Source: Absidia repens
Taxonomy: Eukaryota > Mucoromycota > Mucoromycetes > Mucorales > Cunninghamellaceae
DNA length: 64,000 nucleotides
Direction: 5' to 3'
NCBI GenBank assembly: GCA_002105175.1
Contig: MCGE01000004.1
Coordinates: forward strand, 2,046,001-2,110,000
The translations under genes and the position numbers were made by a program. Positions 32,571-46,901 of this stretch are shown in pieces; the stretch's first letter is position 1; every line of letters starts with the position of its first letter. A model generated the notes under the pieces. It saw nothing but the letters and a program-made list of their open reading frames with translations, was not told where the DNA came from and did not search any database.

Positions 32571-32607
32571 ATCCAGCCGACTCCCGATAATATTTATCCG
32601 GCTGGAT
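32571..32607. promoter_or_regulatory. Inverted-repeat candidate regulatory site upstream of P450 reductase
   Basis: ATCCAGCCG (32571-32579) and CGGCTGGAT (32599-32607) form a perfect 9-bp inverted repeat with a 19-nt spacer, 123 nt before the reductase ATG. Paired CCG/CGG half-sites are the usual binding layout of fungal Zn2Cys6 regulators, although this spacing has not been matched to a known factor. Confidence 0.4.
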
Positions 32608-32729
32608 CAAATAAAAGAAAAAAATAAATTTTCTCTATTTCTTTTGATATATTTTTAACTTTTTCCAACTTTTTTCCATCCTCTTTTTCTCTTTTTATTC
32701 AAATCTTTATTTACATCTCTTTATACACT

Positions 32730-35045
32730 ATGTTAAAAAGCAGTTCCTCTTTGGACCGTCAATTAATGCTTCTAGCAGGTACCGTTGGTGTTGGTACCTT
32801 GCTGGCATGGCTTGCTACAAGAACATCTACCGACACAACATTATCGTTATCCTCAGGATCAACGTCAAAAGGCACAAAAATGGACTTGCTTGAAAAAAAC
32901 TCTCAACAAGTGAAGGATGATCCTCGTAATTTTGTGAAACTTATGAACGATCAGGTAAAGCTACACAAAAAGGAAAAGGGATGAACTAGGTTTAGGGTTT
33001 GATCGTTCGGACAGTGCGGCGATTCTTTTGTTTTCCGATTTCTAATTTTTTTCTATCTTTCTTTTTTAAAGAATCGCAATGAACTGATTATTTTTTATGG
33101 CTCACAAACTGGTACTGGTGAAGATTATGCTCAGCGCCTTGGCAAGGAATGCAAGAAACGGTACAACATCCAACCCATGGTAGCGGACATAGAATCATAT
33201 GACCTCAGATATTTGGATACACTTTCAAAAGATTCTATTGTTGTCTTTGTTATTTCGACTTATGGTGAAGGTGATCCTACTGATAGTGCCGTTGAATTTT
33301 GGGAATTATTGCATCGCGATGTACCTACCTTTTCAAATGACTGTGCAATGGAGAACCCACTTGGACATTTGCGCTACTTTATCTTTGGACTTGGTAACCG
33401 AACTTACGAACACTTCAACGGTGCAAGTATTGCAATGGACAAGAAATTGGCCAAGTTGGGCGCTACCCGTTTGGGTGAGCTGGGTGCTGGTGATGACGAT
33501 GCCTCATTGGAAGACGATTTTATGGCATGGCAAGAACAATTTTGGCCTCTTTTATCTGATGCTATGGTGAAATCAGAAGATGGACCTAACAACAACAATG
33601 AACAGCAACAGCAACGTGCCTACACAGTGACGGAAAAGGAAGATGATGGATCATTTTACTATATGGGGGAATTGGGTGATGCTCAGCTTACAACTTGGAG
33701 TGCGAAGCGTCCTTACCCTGCTCCTGTTGACATGTACGATCTTACACCAAATTCGCGTGATCAACGTCATTGTCTCCACGTCCAGGTCGATTTATCAAAC
33801 AGCAACATGTCGTATACCACTGGTGATCATCTTGGTATCTGGCCTACAAACAACGAACTGGAAATTTCATTGGTGGCTTCCCTTTTTGGCTGGAGCAACG
33901 AACGTTTAGACAAAGTGATTTCAGTGTGTCCTACAGATCCTACCAACAAACCACCTTTTCCTCAACCTACCACATTACGGGCTGCTCTCCGACATTATCT
34001 TGATCTTGCACAACTTCCCTCTCGATCTACAATTGAAACATTGGTACCCTATTGTTCTGACGACAAACTCAAATCCTTTTTACAAAACCTGATCGATGAC
34101 AAGGCTGATTACAAACGGGTAGTTCTCGATGCTGTGCGGAATCTTGGTCAGCTTCTTTCGTTTGCTCTACTAAGCACTGGCCGTGTCTCATCTGAAAACG
34201 CCTTGCAAGATATTCCTTTGAATGTGGTTTTGGAATGCTATTCTCGTCTACAACCTCGCTACTATTCTATCTCATCATCATCAAGTGAATCTGCAACCAA
34301 GGTCACTGCCACAGCTGTTACTTTGCAATACAATCCTACAGCAGACCGAACGATCTATGGCGTCAACACCAATTACCTATGGGCGATCAATGAAAGACTT
34401 GCAGCGGCGGCTTCGACGACATCATCAGCAGAAACACCAAAGTATATGATTGAAGGACCTCGTCGACAGTATTTGGACCAAAACACTACCGAACCACCTC
34501 ATTTCAAGATCCCAGTGCATCTTCGAAAATCCACCTTCCGTTTACCGGCTTCATCAAGTACACCAGTGATTATGGTTGGTCCAGGAACAGGTGTGGCTCC
34601 CTTCCGTGGATTTATTCGTGAACGTGTGTATCAAAAGCAAGTGTTGGGTGAACAAGTGGGAACAACGGTACTCTTCTTTGGCTGCCGACGATCTACTGAA
34701 GACTACTTGTATGCGGACGAATGGCCTGAACTCTTTACAGCACTTGAAGGAGACAACAATGCATCAAGAATCATCACAGCCTTTTCTCGTGAACCTGGTC
34801 AAGAAGGAAAGAAGGTCTATGTCCAGCACAGATTGGCGGAACATGGAGAAGAAATGTGGGACTTGTTAGCCAACCATGGTGCCCACTTTTATGTGTGCGG
34901 TGATGCCAAGTACATGGCGAAAGATGTCCAACAAGCAGTGATGGATATGGCTCAATCATTTGGTGGTCTTACTGTAGACGGTGCTTCTGCCTTTGTCCAA
35001 ACACTACGAAAATCTAACCGATATGTTGAAGATATTTGGGCTTAA
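32730..35045 (+). CDS. NADPH-cytochrome P450 reductase
   Basis: Two exons, 32730-32954 and 33072-35045, in frame to 732 residues. An N-terminal anchor (LMLLAGTVGVGTLLAWLATR, about residues 12-31) places it on the ER. The flavodoxin-like FMN domain starts at LIIFYGSQTGTGEDYAQRLG and includes STYGEGDPTD and FGLGNRTYEHFN. The FAD domain contains RYYSISSSSS, and the NADPH domain has GPGTGVAPFRGF. The FNR end is RYVEDIWA, with the penultimate Trp expected to stack on FAD. It supplies electrons to cytochromes P450, including sterol C14-demethylase. The start follows a CT-rich leader, and the size is close to fungal homologues (about 690-730). Confidence 0.97.
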
Positions 35046-35799
35046 GCTCAGTTTATTATTGTAGATATTGTTTTATATTATCATTATTACTATTATTATG
35101 TAGACAATCCATTAGATTAGATTTTATTATCCTATACTTCATTTTATACACCCTTTTGACTTTTATCCAATTTAATAAAAACCATCGTTATTCATACTTT
35201 TTACGCTATAGTTTTGGTAATTGAAAAGTGACTGTGTATGTATGTGTGCATGTGCTTGGGAGTTGATGTATGACATTTTGCGAGTAAACGTGAATGATAA
35301 ATGATTTGGAGCGATAGTGAATGGGGAAGATTATCTGGAAGAAGGTAGTTGAGTGGAAAAACCCGAATCACTGCATCATCAAGGGGATTTTTTTTTAAGA
35401 AACAGACCGGGCATGACCTTGGCTATCAAAGGAGCCATTCATATGATGGGGTTCACGACGACAATCAAATAGAATATAGTACTTCATACGCATGATTAAG
35501 TCATACAACTCGCATATTTTCTCAGTTAACTAGCCACATAATTAAGGCATAATATAAAATATACGGTGTGTATTCAAGTGAAAGCAAACTGAATACGCCA
35601 CCGTGGATATCAAGTTACTAGTATAATGTGGGTACAATAAGGACCCACATTAACGATATTAACGGGATCACGAAATTACATCATTATTGTGGGTAATATT
35701 GTTATTCTGATGGGTGTAGTCTTACTATATCCAACAATATCAAAATCATCAGAAACCTTTTTTTTTTTTAGAAAGAGTCCATAAAATAGGTTTCAAATC
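35046..35799. other. 3' flank of P450 reductase, no gene seen
   Basis: AATAAA-type signal near 35173. The remainder is AT-rich without coding frames. It runs into a polypyrimidine/poly-T tract at about 35830-35930 that belongs to the next repeat. Confidence 0.5.
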
Positions 35800-35880
35800 T
35801 TGCACACGTGGATTTTTATATTTATAATCCCCCCTTTTTTTTCTCTCTCCCTCTCTTTCTTTTTTCTTTCTTTCTTTCTT

Positions 35881-35930
<50 letters not shown>

Positions 35931-36400
35931 CTCTTCACCATTCAACTTCTTTGGGGTTATTTTGGACTTAGCGTCAGGACTAGTTTAGAAGGGTTTTCAG
36001 CTCAGAGATCACAACATGCATGGGGAAACCCTTTCATTTTGGATTCAGGATGTAGGACCACCATCATTTTGGAGCCTCCATTAGCTTTGTTTATCGTTAA
36101 TTCGTCATAGTTTATATTTACATCCGAATGAATATGTATATCTTCGATCCTTTAGCTTATTGTTGACCATTGTCATGTTTCAATAAAAGATATTTCTTTG
36201 ACCTTCCTAATGTCTTATCTGTCTTGTACAGCATAGTAAATTCCTTTTTTACAATCATTATTATAGATTAGAGTTGACCACTTTTCAAGTCCTTCAATAT
36301 CCTCACTACTGTCTTCAATAAACCCCTTGTAGTGTGTATTTGAAGTGTGTTGTAGATGTTGTTTACGAGTGTATGTCAGTTAGGCAATTTTATTGCTGTT
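35800..36400 (+). repeat. Dispersed repeat, module B, with 48-T run
   Basis: A polypyrimidine head including a 48-nt T run (35883-35930), then TTCAACTTCTTTGGGGTTAT, GGACTAGTTTAGAAGG, CATGCATGGGGAAACCC and TTTCATTTTGGATTCAGG. The tail has TTAGCTTTGTTTATCGTTAA, TTCAATAAAAGATATTTC and CTGTCTTCAATAAACCCC. These segments keep the order of the other full copies. Confidence 0.85.
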
Positions 36401-36999
36401 GATTGTTTTTACGGTGTTTTGCCAGTATTTACATCGTTATACTGAGTGTCGTTGATGTGGGTCCCTGCTTTATCTGGAATGTGATAACTCTGTGGTTCAT
36501 CTCCAATTTTGAGAACTACCTTTTAACGAGCAATATGAAATTCAGCGTCCCAAATACACCTTTTATTATTAGCATTATTATTGTTTATTTACATGAAGCT
36601 GAGCACAGCTGCCTCCCCCGTCAAGGAGGTATTCATCAAAGTGTGGAACATTGCAGGCAACTAATTGCCTTTTTTTTTTTCCCAATACACTCGACTATGC
36701 TCAATCGACGGAGTATGAGCACGATGATTAGGTAAAACGACCGAGGCAGCGAAGGAATACACTGTCTTTTGTTTTCAGATGTACCCTTCCTGTGTTTCTA
36801 CACCCAAACAAGCATACATACATTAAATATAATGAATAGGAATCAGGCAGAGCAATGAGCATGGAAGTTGGGTGACGTCTAATATGCAACTTTTTTTTTG
36901 TCTTCACACACACTCGTACACACCGATTTTCGTTTTCTTTTCTTCACACACATATACCGACAATATAATTAAACTAATAAGACAGACTTATGTAAAGGA

Positions 37000-37300
37000 C
37001 AATATATTCTTTATTCAAACGTGGATAGAAACTATGACAACCAACACTAAGCTAATCTAATGATAGTAGCCTAAGATGAAGGCCAATCTAATGGTAATCA
37101 CGAATCATAAATCCAAAATGGAAGGATTTTCACTATGTACGCTTGTATTGAGTCTTTTAAAATGCCCATAATTCAAATTATAGCTCTAATCCTAAATCAT
37201 CCCGTCTTAATGGAGTATTAATGAAGAAAGAAAAGCAGAAGGACCGAAATAAAATAGAAAATCATGTGAGCGGAGTATAAATCACAACTCGAACATCGAA
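37000..37300 (-). repeat. Dispersed repeat, module B, inverted
   Basis: The minus strand reads TACTCCGCTCACATGATTTT, GATTTAGGATTAGAGC, AGTGAAAATCCTTCCATTTT, GGATTTATGATTCGTGATTA, TTAGCTTAGTGTTGGTTGTC and TTGAATAAAGAATATATTG. It pairs with an inverted module A copy at 37320-37470, giving A-then-B order on the minus strand as at 1.5-2.3 kb on the plus strand. Confidence 0.75.
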
Positions 37301-37319
37301 AAAAAGTACCCGCAATAGG

Positions 37320-37470
37320 ACCCACCTGGTGCAAACTGATGGATCCATCTAATCTCATTCCATCAAAACCCGCACTTCAACCAACCAACCCCTACATAAC
37401 ACCAAGTAAATCTATGATTTCCCAAAACTACAGTAAAGCGCCAGAGCGTTTTATTGGCTTCAATAATACA
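37320..37470 (-). repeat. Dispersed repeat, module A, inverted
   Basis: The minus strand reads AATAAAACGCTCTGGCGC, ATAGATTTACTTGGTGTTAT, and AAGTGCGGGTTTTGATGGAA-TGAGATTAGATGG. This is the beginning of module A without the 115-bp unit. It is separated from the thioredoxin gene's stop codon by only about 50 nt. Confidence 0.65.
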
Positions 37471-37515
37471 ACAAACTAGCTAGTAATAACAGTGTACTAA
37501 ATAATCTAATAATAT

Positions 37516-38205
37516 CTAATTCGCACGTTCGGAATGAGCTTTGACGAATTCTTCAACTTGGGCCTTGTTGCGCATTCCCACAAATTGATCAACAACTTCA
37601 CCATTTTGGAAAGCAATAACGGTTGGAAGCGCGGCAATCTAGCAAAAAAAAAAAAAAAAAAAAAAAAAAGGAAGGGAAGCTTAGCTTGTGTGTTTGATAG
37701 GTCCACAATAACGAGATCAAGAGCATCATTACTTTATACTTTTGGCCGATATCAGTGTTATCATCAATATCAATCTTGAAAAGAGAGACCTTGGGATTTT
37801 GGGCGACAGATTTGGTAAGAATGGGAGTCAGCATTTTGCAAGGACCGCACCAGCTTTGTTGGTCCAAAGGAAAAATAAAAAGATGACCAATCAATCAATC
37901 AATTAAATCGGTATACCTTTATTAACTGCTTTCTCTTTTTTTTCGACTTACTTGGCATAGAAATCAACAATGACAGGATGATCAGCTTTGATGATGCTTT
38001 TTTCGAATCCTTGAGTGTCGGTTTCGAAGGTTTTGCCAGTGAAGCAAGGTCGGTTGGTGTGGAAGCTTCGAGTGGTCAAACCTATACAAAAGAAAATGCA
38101 GATTAGTCATGATTTATTTATTATATCAGCCGTCCATTTCGTTTTTGTATTGATAATATTACCAAGGCGAGGGATGGATTTGGTAGAAAGTCGAAGAGCG
38201 TTCAT
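37516..38205 (-). CDS. Mitochondrial-type thioredoxin
   Basis: Exons in transcript order: 38205-38163, 38081-37952, 37853-37733, 37638-37516; 138 residues. The N-terminus (MNALRLSTKSIPRLGLTTRS) is Arg/Ser/Leu-rich without acidic residues, as in a mitochondrial presequence, and FHTNRPCF marks a likely cleavage region. The thioredoxin fold follows from about residue 33. The active site is WCGPCK with C60 and C63, and the cis-proline loop is AALPTVI. The last exon is preceded by a long A/T run in the intron. It would reduce disulfides in the matrix. The gene diverges from the PKA catalytic subunit, about 0.8 kb away. Confidence 0.94.
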
Positions 38206-39031
38206 TGGAGAAGGAATAGAATATAGTTCGAGAGAAAGTGGGAAATAAAAATGTTTTTTTTTTTTTTTTTTTTTTTTTGTAGCGAGTCGCAATTCAAAAC
38301 CCGCATATAAATGATTCATGGGTGCCCGCCCAATTCTGCGTCTGGAGAAATCCCCAAATATTATGCAGGCTTATGCCGTTTGGAGGAAGCTGCGACTAGA
38401 TGCTCATTGGGAGCGTAAATAGGGGAAGGATGTCAAAATTATAAATAGAACAATTTCTTTTTTGTTAAAAAGCGCCCAGAGTTTTCTAGATTTTTTAATA
38501 AATTGAAGAGCAGCTCATGCAAATCAGCCAATGCCTCTAATCTTAACTTCAACCATTTCCATAAACCTGTAATTACAAAAAGACATCTTTTTTGTTTATT
38601 GGACACTTACATGTTAGTTAACGTATGTTGTGGGACAAGTGCCTGGTGAATAAAGATTGGCAAAAGATTGATTGAGCAAGCTCAATGAGATTTATGCATT
38701 GCTTTGGCTAATAGGAGAGTCATACACATATCCTACTTTTCGCCATCTTATCATCATAATCACAAATCATTTAAGCTATTTAATTTTAACAGCTCAAAAA
38801 AAAAAAAAAAAAAAGAAGGAGCTGGGCGGGAGAGATCCAGAATATCGCACAACATAAAATTTTATCTCTTGGTCTCCCTTCAATTTTCAGTCTCCTCTCA
38901 CCTCTTAACCCCTTTTTTTTCATTTTTCTTTCCATTTCTCTCTTTCTTTTGCTTTCTCGACCTTTTTTATTTTTTTAATTTTTTCTCACTTATCTTAGTG
39001 CTGTTACTTTTGACAATCATTCAATAAATCA

Positions 39032-40890
<1,859 letters not shown>

Positions 40891-41483
40891 ACTGGCCCCT
40901 TTTTTTACACCCTTCCCCTATTTTACAATACCTTATTTATCATAGCGTCACACACACAGACACACATTTACACATTCCATTGCCCTTTAAGTTTCATTTT
41001 ATTTATATCCATTATTTTATATATCCACTGAAATAAATGTACCAATCTTTTTATTCTGCTAAAAAAACTGTCTTGAACTTACTTAAAGTACAAAAATATT
41101 GCATACAATTTGGGTGTTTAAAACATGAATGGGTCGAGCATCTTTTTTTTTTTTTTTTTGGCTAAATTTGATAGACCAACAAGATTTATGGGGGGGGGAT
41201 AATAAATGAAGGATTGTCATGGTTGCAAAATATAACGGAGGTAAAGAGTTATATACATAAACAATAGATAAAAAGAGACAAGATAATTATATGAATGGTA
41301 TTCAGTTTATTAAATTAAAAGAAATGGGCATGGTATGACTACTACTAACTAGAAGTTTCTATAAACACCGTTTCGCCATAAATAAGGGAGTTGAGGAGAG
41401 GAAGGCAAGAGAAAGATGATAATTAAATATTGAGAGTGGGATGGGACACAAATTGGGACGTCAACAAGCGGACACCTGCTTGA
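40891..41483. other. Convergent 3' region, PKA and alpha-galactosidase
   Basis: AATAAA at about 41032 follows the PKA stop. The rest is AT-rich with poly-T and G runs and no coding frame. Confidence 0.5.
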
Positions 41484-44340
41484 TCATGTTGGTGCACCTG
41501 AAAAAAGAAAGATTATTTATAAGTATGATTCCTATTTATGGAAAGTTTGAATATACCTTCTGCTTCCATAAGACTTGAGTTCGATGATGGTATAGAGGTA
41601 TAGCTTCGGCGTCGACCCACAAGATGATTGTATAAGTACCATATTCCATAAATTGTTATACCAATCGCTGAAGCAACCAAGACACATTCCCAAAAGTAAT
41701 CCACCATCCATCGGACCAACCAGGCGTATTCGGATGCTAATGGGTCATGACTCTGCCAGAATGGTAATAGATAAAGGTACGACGTGTCGTGACCACGCGA
41801 CGGCAAATCACCATTCATCCATTCCAAATCTACATAATCAATACTTGGTCCTATTTAAAAATGATAGTTTTATAGATTAGATAGATCCCAGTAACTTTTT
41901 TTTTTAAAAATTATTATTATCTGTTGCCATCTTACCTAAGCCATTCGGATTGTCCAATGTAATATTGATCGTCCCTTCTGCTGAAAGTACCATCCCTAGA
42001 GCATACTGTCGGGTTGTTTCCATTTTTCCTAATGATTTAAGAGCAATAATCATACGATCCCAAGTATGGTATCGATCACTGTCGAGAGAAATTCCAAGTT
42101 GCCAGCGTCGTGTCCAGTAGTCACCACATGTAGTCCAGCTAAAGCAGTCCAAATAACCAATAGTCAATTTATAGGTCCCAGTTTGTTCGATTTTGATGTT
42201 TCGGAATTGCAAGGTACCCGTTTGTGGATGGTTTACGTTTCCCAAAGCAATCACCTGTGCGCCCCCAGAGCATGATAAACATCCGCGTCGACGAGCCAGT
42301 CCATACACCATGTTGTCCAAGTTCTCGGCTTCATATCTTGTAACAGTTGAGTCGTGAAGATTATCAGTATGCTTTTCGAGCAGTGTTGAAGGTCCAATAG
42401 CCATGTCAACTTTGCTGTCGCTGATAGTCCCATTTGTCAATTTGAACATGGCTACTCCGTGAGGTTGGATCATGAGATTGCTGATGTGACTACGAGATGG
42501 GTTGGATGAAGACATGTAGTCAGTGACCTCTTCTCATCAAAATTTTGCAGAAAAAATACATATTCATCTTACCTTGTATTTTCCAGCTCCACCTTGTTAT
42601 TTTTCCACAGATCATGTGCCATAATACTTGATCCTATATATCCATACGTATTCACATCGATGTTGAAAACTTGACTTTTGTCCAAATAATTGATTATAAC
42701 CAGCACCATAGATTGATTGGCTAATTCGCCAGCCCAAATGTCTCTGTCATTGGCTATATGGGTGATTCTTCTAGCGGGTAAACCTAAGGGGTCTTGCTAT
42801 ATGTTCCACAAAAATAAATGATGGAAAATAAAAAACAGGCAGTTAGTACAGAAAATACAGCAAAACATACTGAGAATACAATTTGTTGACTTTTATAACT
42901 TACATTAACTGCAATGACATCTCTATTCATGACAATATCATAAAGTTCTTTCGGAATATCATTGAGACTGTGACCAAGGATAAGCGGCGCTTTCATTGCC
43001 GCCCATATTGAGAAATGAGTTCGTGATTCATCCACTGTCAGTTTTCCATTTCCAACCTACAGAGTGCAAAAAAAGTTAGCATAAATCGTAACTACCCCCT
43101 CCCCCCTCTCTTTTAGTTTGCCTTACCTCTAGGATATCTATAATTATTGTTGCATATAAATTTAGGGGGTCAATGTAAACCATCACATTGTACAGCTATA
43201 CATACATTTTCATTTTTATGCAGACTATTACCTGGATCCGCCCAATTTCCTGGTCCGCTGTTGGAAACAACAGTAGCATGTACATTCAGTATTTCGACAA
43301 TAGATTTCCAGTCATTGTAAATATCGTCATGTGTTCGGAAGCTGTGACCGTATTCACCCGCCCACTCCCACGTGTTTTCTATAAGTGAAGTATATATCAA
43401 CAGTGTTAATCTTTTTTGAATCGATCCCACAGTCTTTTTTTTTTTTTTTTTTGTTACCTGTTCCCCAGTTGCATACTGATAATAAAATATGTCGTTCAGT
43501 GGCATTGATGGCTTTGGCCATAGCTTCATACCTTGTTCTGGCACTAACTCCTTCATCGTAATTGCAATTGTCGTACTAAATCAAAAATGATTAAAGACAT
43601 GTTGCACATAATCATACGGGGAATGCCTTTACTTACCTTGAGATAGTCTACACCCATGCTAGCGTAAGTTTGAGCATCTTGGCTTTCATAGCCACTGGAA
43701 GCCATTCTGCCTACAGAAAATAAATATGATTCATTCAGTACCTTCATCATATGGGTGTTTGCCAACTTGTCTACCTGCACATGTTTGCCGACCAGCACTA
43801 GAATATATGCCGAACTTTAATCCTAAAAAAGAGCATTGCAGAATACGTTGAATAGTATCAGTAAACTTGTGTGTGTTTCCATATAATATAAAACTGATTT
43901 ACCTCGACTGTGTACATAATCAGCCACACTACGAATGCCATGAGGGAATGCGACACTGTCAATCACAATGTCGCCACCGGAAGTTCGTTCATGAGATTGC
44001 CAGCAATCGTCCAGGTTGAGGTAGGAATAACCAGCGTCTCGATAGCCTATGAATGAGTAAAGACATGAGCAATACATCGGAAGCGGTACATGAAAAGGTG
44101 TGTCCATTTACCATGATCAACAAGCATATCCGATGTTTCCCTAATGAGTTGTTCATCAATGTGGCATCCGTAGCGATTCCAAGTACTCCTATTGTAATGT
44201 TGTATCCAAGATTAGTATAAAACCAAGTTCAGTGGTAACATAATAATAACATACCAGCCCATAAGAGGAGTAGAGATCCCTTTCTGAGCCTGCACAAGTG
44301 ATAGTGCCAGTGAAATTATAATAACAGAACGCACGAGCAT
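41484..44340 (-). CDS. GH27 alpha-galactosidase with carbohydrate-binding-like domain and C-terminal membrane anchor
   Basis: Thirteen exons in transcript order: 44340-44255, 44188-44112, 44046-43903, 43822-43775, 43710-43637, 43575-43458, 43378-43232, 43137-43127, 43056-42904, 42796-42573, 42489-41936, 41850-41557, 41497-41484; 647 residues. A signal peptide (MLVRSVIIISLALSLVQA) precedes the GH27 barrel: MGWSTWNRYGC, YLNLDDCWQS, the nucleophile D145 in KYDNCN and the acid/base D201 in SFRTHDDI. Then come GPGNWADPD and the C-terminal beta domain. Residues about 412-553 resemble a CBM35-like galactose-binding module (RYEAENL, RNIKIEQTGTYKLTIGYLDC). A predicted transmembrane helix (about 598-622, VLVASAIGITIYGIWYLYNH) is followed by RRR and a short cytosolic tail. 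It should hydrolyse terminal alpha-galactosides at the cell surface or in the secretory pathway. Confidence 0.93.
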
Positions 44341-45737
44341 AAAAGAAGGAAGGAAGAAAAATAGAAAAATTTACTCCAATTTTCCTTTCTATTAAAATTT
44401 TAAAAATATGGAGCTCACGTGCGTACTTCGATCCAGCTGAGCTATCATCCTTACATTGAGCTAACCAGCTTTACAGGCGAAATCTTTGAGCTATTACCGA
44501 TCCGATATTATGGGTCGTTGTCGCATCTAGATACTAATGATTGAATTAACTGTTCAACTAGTTTAGGTATAGTATGCACACGGCATTAGAGTATCGTTTA
44601 TATAACGGGGGCCAATAAAAAGGGGATCGCCCTATGAATCATAAGAAATTTGATTCATTACAGACACGTTTTACTCAGGTGTCACACAAGGATGTGTTAC
44701 TCTACCCCGATGATTGATGACATTTGCATAATCGTTTTAAATGATCTTATACCTATATCTTTCAGCAAAGAAAGATGTTGATATTTAGGTAGGTTACATA
44801 CATTTTTTTTTTCTCCTTGAACTTAAAAGCAATATGATTTCTCAAAAAGTACCAATGTTTCTCACTAATATGATTCCTAGAATCGCAATGCATTCTACAG
44901 TATAACGTTGGATATCATATCATTTTATTGTGCATTAGACTGTAATTAATTCATCTTTTTATCATAAGAATGTTGATTCCATATTTAATTTAAAATAGCT
45001 GCCTTTGTGTAAAAATGGAAATAAGCGCCTTCGTTAAAATGCTGGGACCGGACGTATTCCTTTTCCCACGCCTACATTAGTAAATTCAAATTCAGTAAAA
45101 TTGGAAATAGCTTAAGGGTGGCCGACCGTTAAACAGACCTCTCAAGAAGTAAAGCTTCCATGGCTTCTCCTAACTTTGAGTATTGGAAAAAAAAAATTGG
45201 AAAATTTAATGACGCTGCGCTTTTACATGCAAATACTGGATGACACCAGGAAGGTTACCAGTATGTTTTGAAAGCGAAAGTGATTATTTCATGACATGAA
45301 AGGTAACCCTTTTTTTTAATTACAATTGGTTAATTTGCTGTCTATTTTGTTCCAATTTCATTGCCCCATCTCTTCTATCATACTTCTCAAATTACTTTTC
45401 CTCTGTCTTAAATTTAACATCCTATTGTAATGTCAGATATTGCTTTAGCCATCTATTCACTGTCAGTGCTGGGTCATTGCTGCAGGCAAGCAGCTTCTCT
45501 ATATACGTCCCAACTCAACTGAAATGCATATTCAACTACGTATGATTTTTTGAAACTTGCAGAGAATGGTGGCTATTATGCAAGTCCAATAGTTTTCACG
45601 CTCAGGATAATTTTATCACATGTATGGAAGTACTTGCGTTCAGGTACCACCGAATTTTTAACCACGCGGAGTTTTGATTTTATCATATTTTTAATCTTTT
45701 TATTTTTTTCTTTTCTTTTTCTTTGTCTACCGAATAC
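44341..45737. promoter_or_regulatory. Divergent intergenic region, alpha-galactosidase and amidase 1
   Basis: A 1.4-kb AT-rich region between divergent starts. A minus-strand A-box match (TAGCTCAGCTGG, at 44433-44444) with neighbouring TGGTTAGCTCAA hints at a tRNA-derived fragment, but no cloverleaf or B box follows. No coding frame is supported. Confidence 0.45.
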
Positions 45738-46868
45738 ATGACAAACTCAAAGAAGGTAACGCTCAAGCGCTAAAGAGCCAATTACAAATAAATTAATCTC
45801 GTACTTTTATTTACGATACAGCCCTTCAAAGCCCCGGTTGTTTATGGATGGCCCTTGGCTGTGGCAGCGACTGCCGTTGAATGGTGTCCTCCAATTGCCT
45901 ACAAACTCGCCAAGGATGCTGGTTTATTCGCTTTGCGTGATTGTGATACTCTATCCGACTCTCCAACTTCACTAGCTATTCCTGAAAGCTATATACTTTG
46001 TGCCGCCAAAGAAAACAACGCTCAACCCACAAGTTCCAAGGTAAAATCCTTTCTCTTCAGTCGGGTATGGAAGCTAACTACAATATCGTTTTAATAGAGT
46101 CAAGGACGACCACCTACGCTAGCCAAAGATACAAGGAGCCAATCTCTGTTTCTTTCATTTTGGGATTATCATCTTGCTTACTTGGAAAAAAGAGCAACGC
46201 CTTTAGCTGTAAGTCATATTCTAGTGCATGTTGCTGGGTATGCTTTTTTACAAGGTATTAATCTTCGATCATTCTGTGTGTGTATATATGTGTGTTTATG
46301 TTGATTGGCTTCTGGAACAGGTCGCAAAAAAAGTGCTTGAGCTGATAAGTCAACACAAACAGTATAATTGGATACGATCTTATGACAAAGCATCCATCTT
46401 AGAACAAGCAGAAGAGTCAACCAAACGATATCAACAAGGGAACCCGAAAAGTCAACTGGACGGAGTGTTTATACCCGTCAAAGAAGAACTGAATGTTGCT
46501 GGCTTGGAAACAAAATGTGGTACATCATTTATCAACGACGGTCAACCTGCTGCTTCACATGCTAGATTGGTACAACAATTACATGATGCTGGCGCTATTA
46601 TTGTGGGTCATACGGTGATGAATGAATTAGGCTGGGAGTAAGTTATTGTTTTAAATACCCATAGATGAAATTAGAACCCTGTACTGACGTTTTTATTCTA
46701 CGTGTTTTATGCTTCACAGCACTTTTTCTGTCAATCCTGTAACAGGCACACCGGTCAATCCCTACGAAAACTCCAGCTCCTGTGGGGGATCCTCGGGAGG
46801 TTCTGCTGGCGCTGTTGCTGCAAACTTATTCCCGATTGCCATCGGGTGTGATGGTGGTGGATCGGTTA

Positions 46869-46901
<33 letters not shown>

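Noticed and set aside
46860..46900. Premature end of amidase 1 at the poly-A run
   Set aside because: The A run lies directly after a GT donor and is intronic; the next exon continues IPAAFCGLYG in phase.
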